NCBI RefSeq assembly: GCF_005080685.1
Contig: NZ_CP039371.1
Location: 2,046,001 to 2,110,000, forward strand
DNA length: 64,000 bases
Direction: 5' to 3'
Source: Pseudomonas putida
Lineage (GTDB): Bacteria; Pseudomonadota; Gammaproteobacteria; Pseudomonadales; Pseudomonadaceae
Shown here: piece by piece, positions 53,959 to 62,769 of the stretch
Position numbering within the stretch: position 1 is the stretch's first letter
Layout of the letters: the number at the start of each line of letters is the position of its first letter
Program-made: the position numbers and the translations under genes
Notes under the pieces: model-generated
The model's input: only the letters and a program-made list of their open reading frames with translations
Database searches by the model: none
What the model was told of the DNA's origin: nothing

Positions 53959-54771
53959 ATGAAAACCGAGAAAACCGTCGATGAGTCCCAAGCCAAGCGC
54001 GCCAATGGCAAAGATGTCGGCGCAGTCGTGAACGCCATCCAGATTCTTCGTCATCTGGCCAATGCCGAAGGGGCCGAGGGCGTGGCTGCGATCGCCCGCG
54101 CCACCGGCATCAGCCCGAGCACCACCTTCAATATCCTGCGCACGCTGAGCAACGAGCAATTGACCTCGTTCGACAACGAGGCCAAGACCTATCGTCTGGG
54201 ATTGGGTTTGTCGGAGCTGGCGGTCAGCTTCATTGGTCGCAGCTACGCCGACCTGATCCAGCCGGAACTGGAGCGGCTGAGCATGGCGCACCAGATCCTG
54301 ATTACCTTGTGGCAGGTTACCGACGATGCGCACATCCGCGTGATCGCCGTGTCCGCGCCTCCTGTGGCGCACGTCAACGTCGCCATCGGTTCGCGCCTGC
54401 CGGAATTGGTGGGAGCCGCCGGGCGCTGCATCGCCGGCCTGCGCCGCTTGCCGGACGACGAGCTACGTCGCCGCCTGACTCGGGTGCGCTGGGAGCAGCC
54501 GCCGAGTTTCGAGGCGTTCCGTGATGATGCCATCGGTGCCCTGGAGCTTGGCTGGGCCATGGATCGGGATCATCTGTACCGGGGCGTGAGCATGGTCGCC
54601 AGTGCGGTCACCGATCACGATCGCCAGCCGCGCTTCGTCATTTCCGCCATCGGCATCAGTGCCCAGCATGAGCGCGCCGATCTGGAGCGGATCGGCGCCA
54701 GCCTGCACGAGGCGGCCCGGTTCATTAGTCGCTCGCTGTTTCCGCAGGTGCCGGCAAGTAAGCACGACTGA
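53959..54771 (+). CDS. IclR family transcriptional regulator
   Basis: 270 residues from ATG 53959; an ATG 21 bases upstream is possible but lies inside the direct repeats. N-terminal winged helix at about 20-85 (ILRHLANAEGAEGVAAIARA, ISPSTTFNILRTLS), then the IclR effector domain (about 100-265; VGAAGRCIAGLRRLPDDELR). IclR proteins sense aromatic or organic acids or CoA esters. Divergent from the DUF35-thiolase start, it is the obvious regulator of the catabolic cluster. Confidence 0.88.
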   Translation: MKTEKTVDESQAKRANGKDVGAVVNAIQILRHLANAEGAEGVAAIARATGISPSTTFNILRTLSNEQLTSFDNEAKTYRLGLGLSELAVSFIGRSYADLIQPELERLSMAHQILITLWQVTDDAHIRVIAVSAPPVAHVNVAIGSRLPELVGAAGRCIAGLRRLPDDELRRRLTRVRWEQPPSFEAFRDDAIGALELGWAMDRDHLYRGVSMVASAVTDHDRQPRFVISAIGISAQHERADLERIGASLHEAARFISRSLFPQVPASKHD

Positions 54772-54853
54772 GTGCTCATTCCGAATGGAGAAAGGCGTTC
54801 TCGAATTTCCAGGCGTTGGCGAATGGCGCGGAATCTGCCACTCGCAAGCCCCG

Positions 54854-57361
54854 TCAGCCTTCGCGCAGCACGGTCAGCGGGCTGGCATTGAGGGCTCGGC
54901 GAGTGCCCAGGACCCCGGCACCTCCGACCAGTAGAGCACCTGCCACCGGAAGCACCAGCAACCAGGGGTGCGGGCTCCAGGCCAGGTCGAAGGCATGACG
55001 ATAGAGCACCAGTGTGATCAGCTCGCAGCCTAGCGCTGCCAGGAAGCCGCTGGCCGCGCCCAGCAGGCCGAACTCTATGCGACGGGCCTTTACCAGCAAT
55101 GGCCTTGCCGCGCCTAGCGCGCGCAGCAGGGCGCCTTGGCGGATGCGCTCGTCGAGGGTGGCCTGCAGCCCGGCGAACAACACTGCCAGGCCCGCCGCGA
55201 GCACGAACAGCAGTACGTACTCGACGGCCAGGGTGACCTGGGCGAGGATGCTGCGCAGCTGGTCGAGCAATGCGTCGACCTGGAGGATGGTTACCGCCGG
55301 GAAGGCGCGGGACAAGGCGACCACGTCAAGGTCGTGCCCCGGCGCCAGGTAGAAGCTGGTCAGGTAGGTGGTCGGCAAGCCTTGCAGGGTGCCGGGCTGG
55401 AAGATCATGTAGAAGTTGGGCTGGAAGCTGTCCCAATGCACGCTGCGCAGGCTGGTGACGCGGGCCTGGTGTTGCTCGCCGCCGATGTCGAAGGTCAACA
55501 GGTCGCCCAGTTGCAGTTTCAGGCTGCTGGCCAGTTCCGCTTCCACCGAAACGCCGGGCACTGGTTGCTTGGCAGGTGCGCCCTGCCACCATTGGCCGGC
55601 GGTCAGGCTGTTGCCGGCGGGCAGGTCGGCAGCCCACGTCAGGCTCAGGTCGCGTTGCACGGCGCGTTCTCCTGCCGAGTCCTTGCTGACGATCTGCTGC
55701 ACGGGTTGTTCGTTGATCTGGATGAGTCGTCCCGGAGTGACTGGGTACAGCGGTGCGGAGGAGGCGTTGACCTCGCGCAGGTGCTGGGCGAAGGGCGCGC
55801 GGTCGTCGGGGAGGATGTTCAGGGCGAAATGGTTGGGTGCGTCCTTGGGTAGCTGGGCCTGCCAGGTATCGAGCAGCTCGGCGCGCAGCAGGGCCACGAG
55901 CGCCATCGCCAGGAGGATCAGGCCGAAGGCCAGGGCCTGGCCGGCGGCAGCGGTGGGGTGGCGCAGCAGTTGCCCAAGGCCCAGGCGCCAGGCCAGCGGT
56001 GCGCCGGCCAGCAGGCGTCGCAGGCTGCGCAGGCCGAGCAGCAGCAGGCCGCCGAGCAGCAGTGCGGCGACCAGGCCGCCGCCGAGCAGGGCGAAGGTCA
56101 GTAACAGGTCGAGGCTCAGGCGCCACATGATCAGGCCCAGGGCGAACAGGGCGGCGCCGTAGATCAGCCAACTGCTGGGTGGTACCGGCAGCAGGTCGCG
56201 GCGCAGCACGCGAAGTGGCGGGACCTTGCCCAGGGCGGCCAGCGGCGGCAGGGCGAAACCGGCCAGGGCCACCAGCCCGGTACCGATTCCGGCCAGTGCC
56301 GGCGCGATCCCGCCGGGGGGGACCACGTTCGGCAGCAGGCCGTGCAGCAGGCGGAACAGCCCGAGCTGTGCCAGCCAGCCGAGCAGGGCGCCGGCGAGTG
56401 CGGCGGCCAGGCCCAATGCCGCCAGTTGCACGCAATACAGCCCCAGTGCCTCGCGCCGGGACAGGCCCAGGCAGCGCAGCAGGGCGCTGGCATCCAGGCG
56501 TCGCGCGGCGTAGCGGCTGGCCGACAGGGCCACGGCCACGCCGGCCAGCAGTACTGCCACCAGGCTGGCCATGTTCAGGTAGCGCTCGGCCTTGCCCAGG
56601 GCGCCGCCGATCTGCCGGTTGCCGTCGCGGGTGTCGCGCAGGCGCTGGTTGGCGGCCAGGTCCTTTTCCACCGATTGTCGATAGGCCGCCAGTGCTTCGG
56701 CGTTGCCGCGCCACAGGTCGCGGTAGGTGACCCGGCTGCCTGGCTGGATGACCCCGGTCGCCTCGAGGTCGGCGAGGTTGATCATCACCCGCGGGGTGAG
56801 GCTATAGAAGTTGTTGGCGCGATCTGGCTCGTAGGTCAGCACCCGGCTCATGCGCAGGGTGCGCGAGCCGACGTCGATGCTGTCGCCGATCGCCAGGCCC
56901 AAGGCTGCCAGCAGGCGCGGCTCGACCCAGGCCTCGCCGGGTGCGGGGCCGCCGCCGGGGGTTTCCTCGCCGTAGGGTGCGGCGGCGCTGCGAATCTGGC
57001 CGCGCAATGGATAGGCCACGTCGGCCGCCTTGACGCTGGACAGCTGGATGCCGGCATCGCTGCCAACCACGCTGGTGAACTCCACCACCTGCGCGTGCTT
57101 CAGGCCCAGGCCGAGGCCGTCGGCGATCTGCGCTTGGCGGGCCGGTGAGGTGCCTTGCAGCACCAGGTCGGCACCGAGGAATTCGCTGGCGCGCATCTGC
57201 ATGGCGCCATTGAGGCGGGCGCCGAAGTAACCGATTGCCGTGCTCGCGGCCACGGCCACCAGCAGGGCGAAGAACAGCACGCGCACCTCGCTGGCGCGGG
57301 TGTCGCGCAGCAGTTGGCGCAGCGCCAGGCCGCACAGGCGAGTCAGTGGCATGCGGGTCAT
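54854..57361 (-). CDS. FtsX-like ABC transporter permease, YbbP type
   Basis: 835 residues with about ten membrane helices in the FtsX/MacB-like arrangement: an N-terminal helix (RVLFFALLVAVAASTAIGYF), a large periplasmic domain, a helix block near 265-420, and a last block with LAVEYVLLFVLAAGLAVLFA and LLVLPVAGALLVGGAGVLGT. Probable export or extraction of a lipid-like substrate. ATG 57361 overlaps the ATPase stop by ATGA. The ybbA-ybbP-tesA neighbourhood is conserved from E. coli to Pseudomonas. Confidence 0.87.
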   Translation of the reverse strand: MTRMPLTRLCGLALRQLLRDTRASEVRVLFFALLVAVAASTAIGYFGARLNGAMQMRASEFLGADLVLQGTSPARQAQIADGLGLGLKHAQVVEFTSVVGSDAGIQLSSVKAADVAYPLRGQIRSAAAPYGEETPGGGPAPGEAWVEPRLLAALGLAIGDSIDVGSRTLRMSRVLTYEPDRANNFYSLTPRVMINLADLEATGVIQPGSRVTYRDLWRGNAEALAAYRQSVEKDLAANQRLRDTRDGNRQIGGALGKAERYLNMASLVAVLLAGVAVALSASRYAARRLDASALLRCLGLSRREALGLYCVQLAALGLAAALAGALLGWLAQLGLFRLLHGLLPNVVPPGGIAPALAGIGTGLVALAGFALPPLAALGKVPPLRVLRRDLLPVPPSSWLIYGAALFALGLIMWRLSLDLLLTFALLGGGLVAALLLGGLLLLGLRSLRRLLAGAPLAWRLGLGQLLRHPTAAAGQALAFGLILLAMALVALLRAELLDTWQAQLPKDAPNHFALNILPDDRAPFAQHLREVNASSAPLYPVTPGRLIQINEQPVQQIVSKDSAGERAVQRDLSLTWAADLPAGNSLTAGQWWQGAPAKQPVPGVSVEAELASSLKLQLGDLLTFDIGGEQHQARVTSLRSVHWDSFQPNFYMIFQPGTLQGLPTTYLTSFYLAPGHDLDVVALSRAFPAVTILQVDALLDQLRSILAQVTLAVEYVLLFVLAAGLAVLFAGLQATLDERIRQGALLRALGAARPLLVKARRIEFGLLGAASGFLAALGCELITLVLYRHAFDLAWSPHPWLLVLPVAGALLVGGAGVLGTRRALNASPLTVLREG

Positions 57362-58044
57362 GATGCCGGCACCGGGGCGACCATGTGCCCGGCTTCCAGG
57401 CGAATGAGCCGTCGGCAGCGACGCGCCAGGCGCTCGTCGTGGGTGACCAGTACCAAGGTGGTGCCGCGCTCCTTGTTCAGTTCGAACAACAGGTCGCTGA
57501 TGCGCTCGCCGGTGTGGCTGTCGAGGTTGCCGGTGGGTTCGTCGGCGAACAGTACCGAAGGTTGGGCGGCAAAGGCGCGGGCGATCGCCACGCGTTGCTG
57601 TTCACCGCCTGAGAGCTGGCGCGGGGTATGGCTCAGGCGCTTGCCCAGGCCGACCCGCTCGAGCAGGGTGCGGGCGTGCTCGCGGGCATCGCGGCGGCCG
57701 TCGAGCTCCAGCGGCAGCATGACGTTTTCCAGGGCGTTGAGGCTGTCGAGCAGCTGGAAGGACTGGAATACGAAGCCGACGTGCTCGGCCCGCACCCGGG
57801 CGCGTTGGTCCTCATCGAGCGGCCCCAGGTCGTGGCCGGCGAGGATCACCTTGCCGGCGCTGGGGCGGTCGAGCCCGGCGAGCAGGCCGAGCAAGGTCGA
57901 CTTGCCCGAGCCAGAGGCGCCGACGATGGCCAGGCTGTCGCCCTCGGCCAAGTCGAGGGACAGGGCGTGGAGGATGGTCAGGTCGCCTTCCACGCTGGGG
58001 ACCACTTTGCTAAGGTTCTGCGCAACGAGAATGCTGGGGCCCAT
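57358..58044 (-). CDS. ABC transporter ATP-binding protein, YbbA/LolD type
   Basis: 228 residues. Walker A GASGSGKSTLL, Q-loop VFQSFQLLDSLNALENV, signature LSGGEQQRVAIARA, Walker B VLFADEPTGNLD, H-loop VTHDE. Couples ATP hydrolysis to the FtsX-like permease encoded downstream. The start at 58044 lies only 10 bases from the divergent tesA start, so each promoter must sit inside the neighbouring coding region. No clear ribosome site is seen before the ATG. Confidence 0.9.
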   Translation of the reverse strand: MGPSILVAQNLSKVVPSVEGDLTILHALSLDLAEGDSLAIVGASGSGKSTLLGLLAGLDRPSAGKVILAGHDLGPLDEDQRARVRAEHVGFVFQSFQLLDSLNALENVMLPLELDGRRDAREHARTLLERVGLGKRLSHTPRQLSGGEQQRVAIARAFAAQPSVLFADEPTGNLDSHTGERISDLLFELNKERGTTLVLVTHDERLARRCRRLIRLEAGHMVAPVPAS

Positions 58045-58054
58045 GGAGAATCCG

Positions 58055-58660
58055 ATGCGAGTGTGGTGGTTGAGTGCCGGTCTGGCCCTGTATTGCCTGG
58101 CCCAGAGCGCGGCGGCGGGAACGTTGCTGGTTGTCGGCGATAGTATCAGCGCCGGTTTTGGCCTGGATACCCGCCAGGGGTGGGTGTCTTTGTTGCAGAC
58201 ACGGCTCAAGGACGAAGGTTTCGACGATCGTGTGGTCAATGCCTCGATCAGTGGCGACACCAGTGCCGGTGGCCGCACGCGGCTGGCGGCGCTGCTTGCG
58301 GCACACAAACCCAGCGTGGTGGTACTGGAGTTGGGTGGCAACGATGGCCTGCGCGGGCAGTCGCCGGCGCAATTGCAACAAAATCTTGCCTCGATGATCG
58401 ACAGTTCGCGCCAGGCCGGTGCCAAGGTACTGCTGCTGGGCATGCGCCTGCCGCCGAACTACGGCGTGCGCTACACCACGGCCTTCGCCGAGGTCTATGA
58501 GCAACTGGCGGCGGAAAAACAGGTGTCGCTGGTGCCGTTTTTCCTTGAGGGTGTGGGTGGCGACCCGGGGATGATGCAGGCCGATGGCATCCATCCGGCG
58601 CAGGGGGCGCAGCAGCGCTTGCTGGAAAATGCCTGGCCGGCGATAAAACCCTTGCTCTGA
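58055..58660 (+). CDS. tesA: Arylesterase/lysophospholipase/thioesterase TesA
   Basis: 201 residues with an N-terminal signal peptide (MRVWWLSAGLALYCLAQSAA), so periplasmic. SGNH hydrolase blocks: VVGDSISAGFG with nucleophile Ser30, ISGDTSAGG, LELGGNDGLRG, and DGIHPAQGA with the catalytic Asp-His. GGAGAA before ATG 58055. Hydrolyses acyl-CoA, lysophospholipid and aryl esters in homologues. Divergent from ybbA as in many proteobacteria. Confidence 0.93.
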   Translation: MRVWWLSAGLALYCLAQSAAAGTLLVVGDSISAGFGLDTRQGWVSLLQTRLKDEGFDDRVVNASISGDTSAGGRTRLAALLAAHKPSVVVLELGGNDGLRGQSPAQLQQNLASMIDSSRQAGAKVLLLGMRLPPNYGVRYTTAFAEVYEQLAAEKQVSLVPFFLEGVGGDPGMMQADGIHPAQGAQQRLLENAWPAIKPLL

Positions 58661-58718
58661 CGCTTTAAACGGGGGCGGCTTTCGGCTAATGTTGCGCCCC
58701 CCGTTTCGAGAGCCCCCA

Positions 58719-59000
58719 ATGCCGCGCCCTGCCTGGTCCTTGTATGCCTATCAACTGATCGAGCCCGATGAGCAGCTCGACCTGTTCGCCTGCCAGGAAA
58801 TCCGCGTCCATCTGGTGGCGCGTCAGCTCGAACTGGGCGTGCCGGCCGACCGCACGTTGTGTGGCGGGCTGCTGCCGGCGCAACCGCGCTGGTCGGGGGT
58901 GGCACGCTCGATCTACCGGGATGGCCGCCTGTGTCCGCTGTGCCGGGCGATCCTCGAGGCCCAGCGGTGCGGCATGCGCCCGGTGTGGCCGCAGCTCTAG
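58719..59000 (+). CDS. Hypothetical cysteine-containing small protein
   Basis: 93 residues from ATG 58719. It begins MPRPAWSLYAYQLIEPDEQL and ends CPLCRAILEAQRCGMRPVWP. Six cysteines (including FACQE, TLCGG, CPLC and RCGM) suggest a metal site, most obviously the CPLC pair. No signal or membrane segment. It follows tesA by 58 bases and may share its transcript. Unrecognised family; the ribosome site is weak (GAGAGCCCCC). Confidence 0.6.
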   Translation: MPRPAWSLYAYQLIEPDEQLDLFACQEIRVHLVARQLELGVPADRTLCGGLLPAQPRWSGVARSIYRDGRLCPLCRAILEAQRCGMRPVWPQL

Positions 59001-59117
59001 AGCGTTCCGAGGCACCTTTCATCAACTGAAACGCTTGCACGCCGCCAATGCCTCCCGCTTGTATCGGGGCGGGTGTACAATCGACTGTCTTGACTCATCT
59101 TTCGAAGGATTTACCGG

Positions 59118-60095
59118 ATGTTGCCGCGCTTTCCTGCCGTCACCCGATGCCTGTCCCTGGCCGCTCTGCTGGTAGCGGGCCCTGCTGCTGCGCTGGAGCT
59201 GCCCTTGCCGCCGCCCGGTGAAGACGTGGTTGGCCAGGTGCAGGTCATCAAGGCCAAGTACGAGGACACCTTCGCCGACATCGGCACGGCCAACGACCTC
59301 GGTTACCTGGAAATGATCGCCGCCAACCCGGGTGTCGACCCGTGGCTGCCGGGCGCCGGTACCGAGATCATCCTGCCGACCCGCTACATCCTGCCGCCGG
59401 GGCCGCGCGAGGGTATCGTCATCAACCTCGCCGAGTACCGCCTGTACTACTACCCCAAAGGGGAGAGCAAGGTTTATACCTTCCCCCTGGGCATCGGTCG
59501 TGAAGGCTGGGGGTCGCCGATCGCCCTGACCAAGATCACCGCCAAGACGCCAAACCCGACCTGGACGCCGCCGGCCTCCATTCGTGCCGAGCATGCGGCA
59601 GATGGTGACATCCTGCCTGCGGTGGTGCCGGCCGGGCCTGACAACCCGCTGGGGCCGTTCAAGTTCACCTTGGGTGTGCCGGGTTACCTGATCCACGGTT
59701 CGAACAAGAAGTTCGGCATCGGCATGCGCACCAGTCATGGTTGCTTCCGTATGCTCAACAACAACGTGCTGGCGTTGTCCCAGATGGTCCCGGTGGGCAC
59801 TTCGGTGCGTATCATCAACGAGCCGTACAAGTTCGGTGTGAGTGGTGGCAAGGTCTACCTCGAAGCCCATACTCCGCTCGATGATCACGGCAATCCGTCG
59901 GTGGTCGACAAGCATACGGCAGTGATCAATGCGCTGCTCAAGCGTGAAGATCTCGCCAATAACCTACGCATGAACTGGGACATGGTTCGCAATGTGGTTG
60001 CCGCTGAAGATGGCATGCCCGTGGAGATCGCCGTGCCCGCCAATAACCAGGGCAGCGAGCCGATGGTGTCGAGCATTCCGGCCGAACTGCAGTAA
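59118..60095 (+). CDS. L,D-transpeptidase (YkuD/ErfK type)
   Basis: 325 residues. Signal peptide ending near PAAAL, a LysM-like segment (DTFADIGTANDLGYLEMIAA; TEIILPTRYILP), then the YkuD catalytic domain with the LIHGSN histidine and TSHGCFRM holding Cys209. It cross-links meso-DAP residues of peptidoglycan or, as for ErfK/YbiS, attaches Braun-type lipoprotein to the wall. The OprI gene lies just downstream on the other strand, a suggestive neighbour. ATG 59118 with AAGGA upstream. Confidence 0.92.
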   Translation: MLPRFPAVTRCLSLAALLVAGPAAALELPLPPPGEDVVGQVQVIKAKYEDTFADIGTANDLGYLEMIAANPGVDPWLPGAGTEIILPTRYILPPGPREGIVINLAEYRLYYYPKGESKVYTFPLGIGREGWGSPIALTKITAKTPNPTWTPPASIRAEHAADGDILPAVVPAGPDNPLGPFKFTLGVPGYLIHGSNKKFGIGMRTSHGCFRMLNNNVLALSQMVPVGTSVRIINEPYKFGVSGGKVYLEAHTPLDDHGNPSVVDKHTAVINALLKREDLANNLRMNWDMVRNVVAAEDGMPVEIAVPANNQGSEPMVSSIPAELQ

Positions 60096-60167
60096 AGGTT
60101 AAACGCGGTACCTGGGGCCTGCCTTGCGCAGGCCTCTTCGTTTGTGTCACACCGGTTTAACACGGCA

Positions 60168-60200
60168 ATAAAAAAGCCGACCCACAAGTGGGTCGGCTTC
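60168..60200 (-). terminator. Intrinsic terminator of oprI
   Basis: On the minus strand AAGCCGACCCA, CTTG loop, TGGGTCGGCTT is followed by TTTTATTG. A strong 11-bp stem fitting an abundant lipoprotein transcript; it may also work for the convergent transpeptidase gene. Confidence 0.9.
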
Positions 60201-60220
60201 TTAACAATCCGTGAGGATTA

Positions 60221-60472
60221 TTACTTGCGGCTGGCTTTGTCCAGCATACGCAGAGCGCGCTCGTTGGCTTCGTCAGCGGTCTGCTGAGCCTTCTGAGCGG
60301 CTGCCAGTGCGTCGTCAGCCTTACGGTAGGCTTCGTCAGCACGAGCTTGAGCGCGAGCTGCTGCGTCTTCAGTCGCAGTCAGACGAGCTTCGGTTTCTTT
60401 GGATACGCTGCTGCAACCGGTAGCCAGAACTGCGGCCAGAGCCAGAGCAGAGAATTTCAGAACGTTGTTCAT
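60221..60472 (-). CDS. oprI: Major outer-membrane lipoprotein OprI (Lpp-like)
   Basis: 83 residues, same length as P. aeruginosa OprI. Signal peptide [20 protein letters not shown] with lipobox ATGC, then a heptad-repeat helix rich in alanine and charged residues ([20 protein letters not shown]) ending KASRK, whose last lysine can be linked to peptidoglycan. Extremely abundant in Pseudomonas. AAGGGGAACACG precedes the ATG. The L,D-transpeptidase encoded next door could perform the linkage (inference). Confidence 0.95.
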   Translation of the reverse strand: MNNVLKFSALALAAVLATGCSSVSKETEARLTATEDAAARAQARADEAYRKADDALAAAQKAQQTADEANERALRMLDKASRK

Positions 60473-60979
60473 CGTGTTCCCCTTCAAGGACTTTCTATTA
60501 AAGAGCCATCTCTCGGAAAAGAGAAACTGGCCGGCGTACATAGTACCCATTACTTGTAGTAAGTAAACTGACCGAGCGCAAGAACTGCAAAAAAAATTGT
60601 CACTGGAAGGGTTGCCGACAAGATTTGCGTGCGACTTTGTGAAAAACCTGTGCAGGCTTCGCAAGCGACTGTAGTACGGGAACTTTTTTGTTGAACTAAC
60701 GGTGACTTTAACTGTCGATCAGCGTCTTAAGCCCAAGAACATCCGGCTGCTGTTGCGAGTGCGGTCCAACGGGGGCGTCGTACCCAATTCTGTCACTTTT
60801 TAACCGCTGCCACCTTGAGCAATCGTGCCGACGGTGCCTACTATTTGGGGGCCCGCCCGCAGAACGATTGGCATCGACCCACGGTCGAAGGGGCAAGAGG
60901 TGGCGTAGAGGTTCCTCCGCCGGACAAACCACCATCGGTTAAGGCCAGGGTCTGCCGCAAAGACCTGCGAGGAGTAGTG
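60473..60979. other. 507-bp intergenic region between oprI and the GNAT gene
   Basis: The left ~200 bases hold the AT-rich oprI promoter and leader on the minus strand (TACTAT-like -10 near 60,540). The right part has no open frame I can defend; a frame from 60,815 joins the acetyltransferase but lacks family similarity before 60,980. No repeat or RNA gene is recognised. Confidence 0.6.
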
Positions 60980-61261
60980 ATGAGTGAAGCGCTGACCATC
61001 CACCATGACCAGGCCGGTCATCAGTTCGAGACCAACGTGGACGGTCATCGTGCCTACCTGACGTACATGGACCTGGGCAAGCAGACGCTGGACATCTATC
61101 GCACCTTCGTCCCCAATGCGCTGCGTGGGCGTGGCATTGCTGCGGCACTGACCGAGAAGGCCCTGGAGTACGCCGAACAGATGGGTTACACGGTGATCCC
61201 TTCCTGCTCGTACGTGGAGCGCTACATGGAGCGCCAGCAGCGGCACTCGAGCAAAGTCTGA
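60980..61261 (+). CDS. Small GNAT-type N-acetyltransferase (COG2388/YjdJ-like)
   Basis: 93 residues from ATG 60980 with GGAG upstream. The core FVPNALRGRGIAAALTEKAL is the acetyl-CoA-binding motif A, and GYTVIPSCSYVERYMERQ the terminal strand and helix of the minimal YjdJ-like GNAT fold. The substrate is unknown. Convergent with the DAHP synthase gene across a 60-base palindrome. Confidence 0.85.
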   Translation: MSEALTIHHDQAGHQFETNVDGHRAYLTYMDLGKQTLDIYRTFVPNALRGRGIAAALTEKALEYAEQMGYTVIPSCSYVERYMERQQRHSSKV

Positions 61262-61280
61262 TTCCTGCCAGCCAGAATGC

Positions 61281-61340
61281 AGCGGGGCCGCTTCCCGCCC
61301 CGATCGCCTGCAGGCGATCGAGGCGGGAAGCGGCCCCGCT
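61281..61340. terminator. 60-bp near-perfect palindrome, likely bidirectional terminator
   Basis: AGCGGGGCCGCTTCCCGCC at 61281-61299 pairs with GGCGGGAAGCGGCCCCGCT at 61322-61340, and the centre CGATCGCCTGCAGGCGATCG is itself a 20-base palindrome; only one position (61300/61321) is unpaired. Lies between convergent genes, so it can stop both transcripts, although U-tracts are weak. Confidence 0.65.
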
Positions 61341-61345
61341 CGTTA

Positions 61346-62422
61346 TCAGCCGCGCTTGCGCTGCGGCAGCACATCCTTGAGCTTCTCGCGCATGCTGCGC
61401 AGGGTGTTCTCGGTCGCCGACCAGTCGATGCAGGCGTCGGTGATCGACACGCCGTACTGCAACTCGTCGAGATTCTTTGGAATGGCCTGGCAGCCCCAGT
61501 TCAGGTGGCTCTCGACCATCAGACCGATGATCGACTGGTTGCCTTCGACGATCTGGTTGGCGACGTTTTCCATCACCAGAGGCTGCAGGGCCGGGTCCTT
61601 GTTGGAGTTGGCGTGGCTGCAGTCGACCATGATGTTGGCCTTGATCTTGGCCTTTGCCAGGTCCTGTTCGCACAGGGCGACGCTGACCGAGTCGTAGTTC
61701 GGCTTGCCGTTGCCGCCACGCAGCACCACGTGGCCGTACGGGTTGCCCTTGGTGGTGACGATCGAGACGCCGCCTTCCTGATTGATGCCCAGGAAGCGGT
61801 GCGGCTTGGATACCGACTGCAAGGCGTTGATGGCGACGGTCAGGCCGCCGTCGGTGCCATTCTTGAAGCCCACGGCTGAGGACAGGCCCGACGCCATTTC
61901 GCGGTGGGTCTGCGACTCGGTGGTACGCGCGCCGATCGCCGACCAGCTGATCAGGTCCTGCAGGTACTGCGGCGAAATCGGATCGAGTGCCTCGGTGGCG
62001 GTCGGCAGGCCCATTTCAGCCAGGTCCAGCAGCAGTTTGCGGCCGATGTGCAGGCCGTCCTGGATTTTGAAGGAGTCGTCCAGGTACGGGTCGTTGATCA
62101 GGCCTTTCCAGCCCACGGTGGTGCGCGGTTTTTCGAAGTACACGCGCATCACCAGGTACAGGGTGTCGGAAACTTCTTCGGCGAGTGCCTTGAGGCGCTC
62201 GGCGTACTCGTGAGCCGCCTTGATGTCGTGGATGGAGCAGGGGCCGACCACCACGAACAGGCGATGGTCCTTGCCATCGAGGATATTGCGCACCACTTCA
62301 CGGCCAGCCGTTACGGTCTGCAGGGCCTTGGCGCTCAGGGGAAGTTCGTGCTTGAGCTGATCGGGGGTGATCAAGGTCTCGTTGGAGGCAACGTTAAGGT
62401 CGTCGATCGGTAAATCAGCCAT
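61346..62422 (-). CDS. 3-deoxy-7-phosphoheptulonate (DAHP) synthase, class I
   Basis: 358 residues. First step of the shikimate pathway: phosphoenolpyruvate plus erythrose-4-phosphate to DAHP. FVVVGPCSIHDIKAAHEYAE, MRVYFEKPRTTVGWKGLIND and IMVDCSHANSNKDPALQP carry the metal (Cys, His) and substrate residues; SAIGARTTESQTHREMASG is the PEP site. Start MADLPIDDLNVASNETL. Which aromatic amino acid inhibits it cannot be told from sequence alone, so no gene symbol is assigned. Confidence 0.93.
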   Translation of the reverse strand: MADLPIDDLNVASNETLITPDQLKHELPLSAKALQTVTAGREVVRNILDGKDHRLFVVVGPCSIHDIKAAHEYAERLKALAEEVSDTLYLVMRVYFEKPRTTVGWKGLINDPYLDDSFKIQDGLHIGRKLLLDLAEMGLPTATEALDPISPQYLQDLISWSAIGARTTESQTHREMASGLSSAVGFKNGTDGGLTVAINALQSVSKPHRFLGINQEGGVSIVTTKGNPYGHVVLRGGNGKPNYDSVSVALCEQDLAKAKIKANIMVDCSHANSNKDPALQPLVMENVANQIVEGNQSIIGLMVESHLNWGCQAIPKNLDELQYGVSITDACIDWSATENTLRSMREKLKDVLPQRKRG

Positions 62423-62619
62423 CGTGTTACTCGTCAGGTCACGGGTGCCGGCCGCCAGCAATCCCCGTGCGGCCCAGCAGCAAGAATGTTCGCAGCGGGG
62501 AGCGGAACCTTAGCGCGTTACAGGGGTGGCGACAATGGGTTGGGCCTGCTCCACGTAGGGATTTTCCCTGGCCTTGGGTATTTGTGTGCAGGTTGCGCGT
62601 TGCTGGTGCGCGGAAAAGA

Positions 62620-62769
62620 AGTTTTTCACGGATTGTGAGGGGTTGGGCTTGGCTTGGCTTGGCATTTAGATCGTGAGCGGATCCATTGTGTGTAGCGGCG
62701 CTACTGGCCCCTTCCGCCTTTACGGCGGGTCCCTTTTTTCTTGGAAAAAGGGACGCAAAACCGCTCGCT
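62620..62769. repeat. Third, truncated copy of the long repeat family
   Basis: TTCACGGATTGT, the GGCTTGGCTTGG tract, TTTAGATCGTGAGC, TGTAGCGGCGCTACTGGCCC, the CCGCCTTTACGGCGGG hairpin and GGGACGCAAAACCGCTCGCT match the reverse complement of 22,230-22,380. Similarity stops exactly at 62,769, where the IS481-type element begins. 62,423-62,619 contains nothing I can name. Confidence 0.85.

Noticed and set aside
60815..60979. N-terminal extension of the GNAT protein
   Set aside because: Not similar to the minimal YjdJ-like family, and GGAG with correct spacing marks ATG 60,980.
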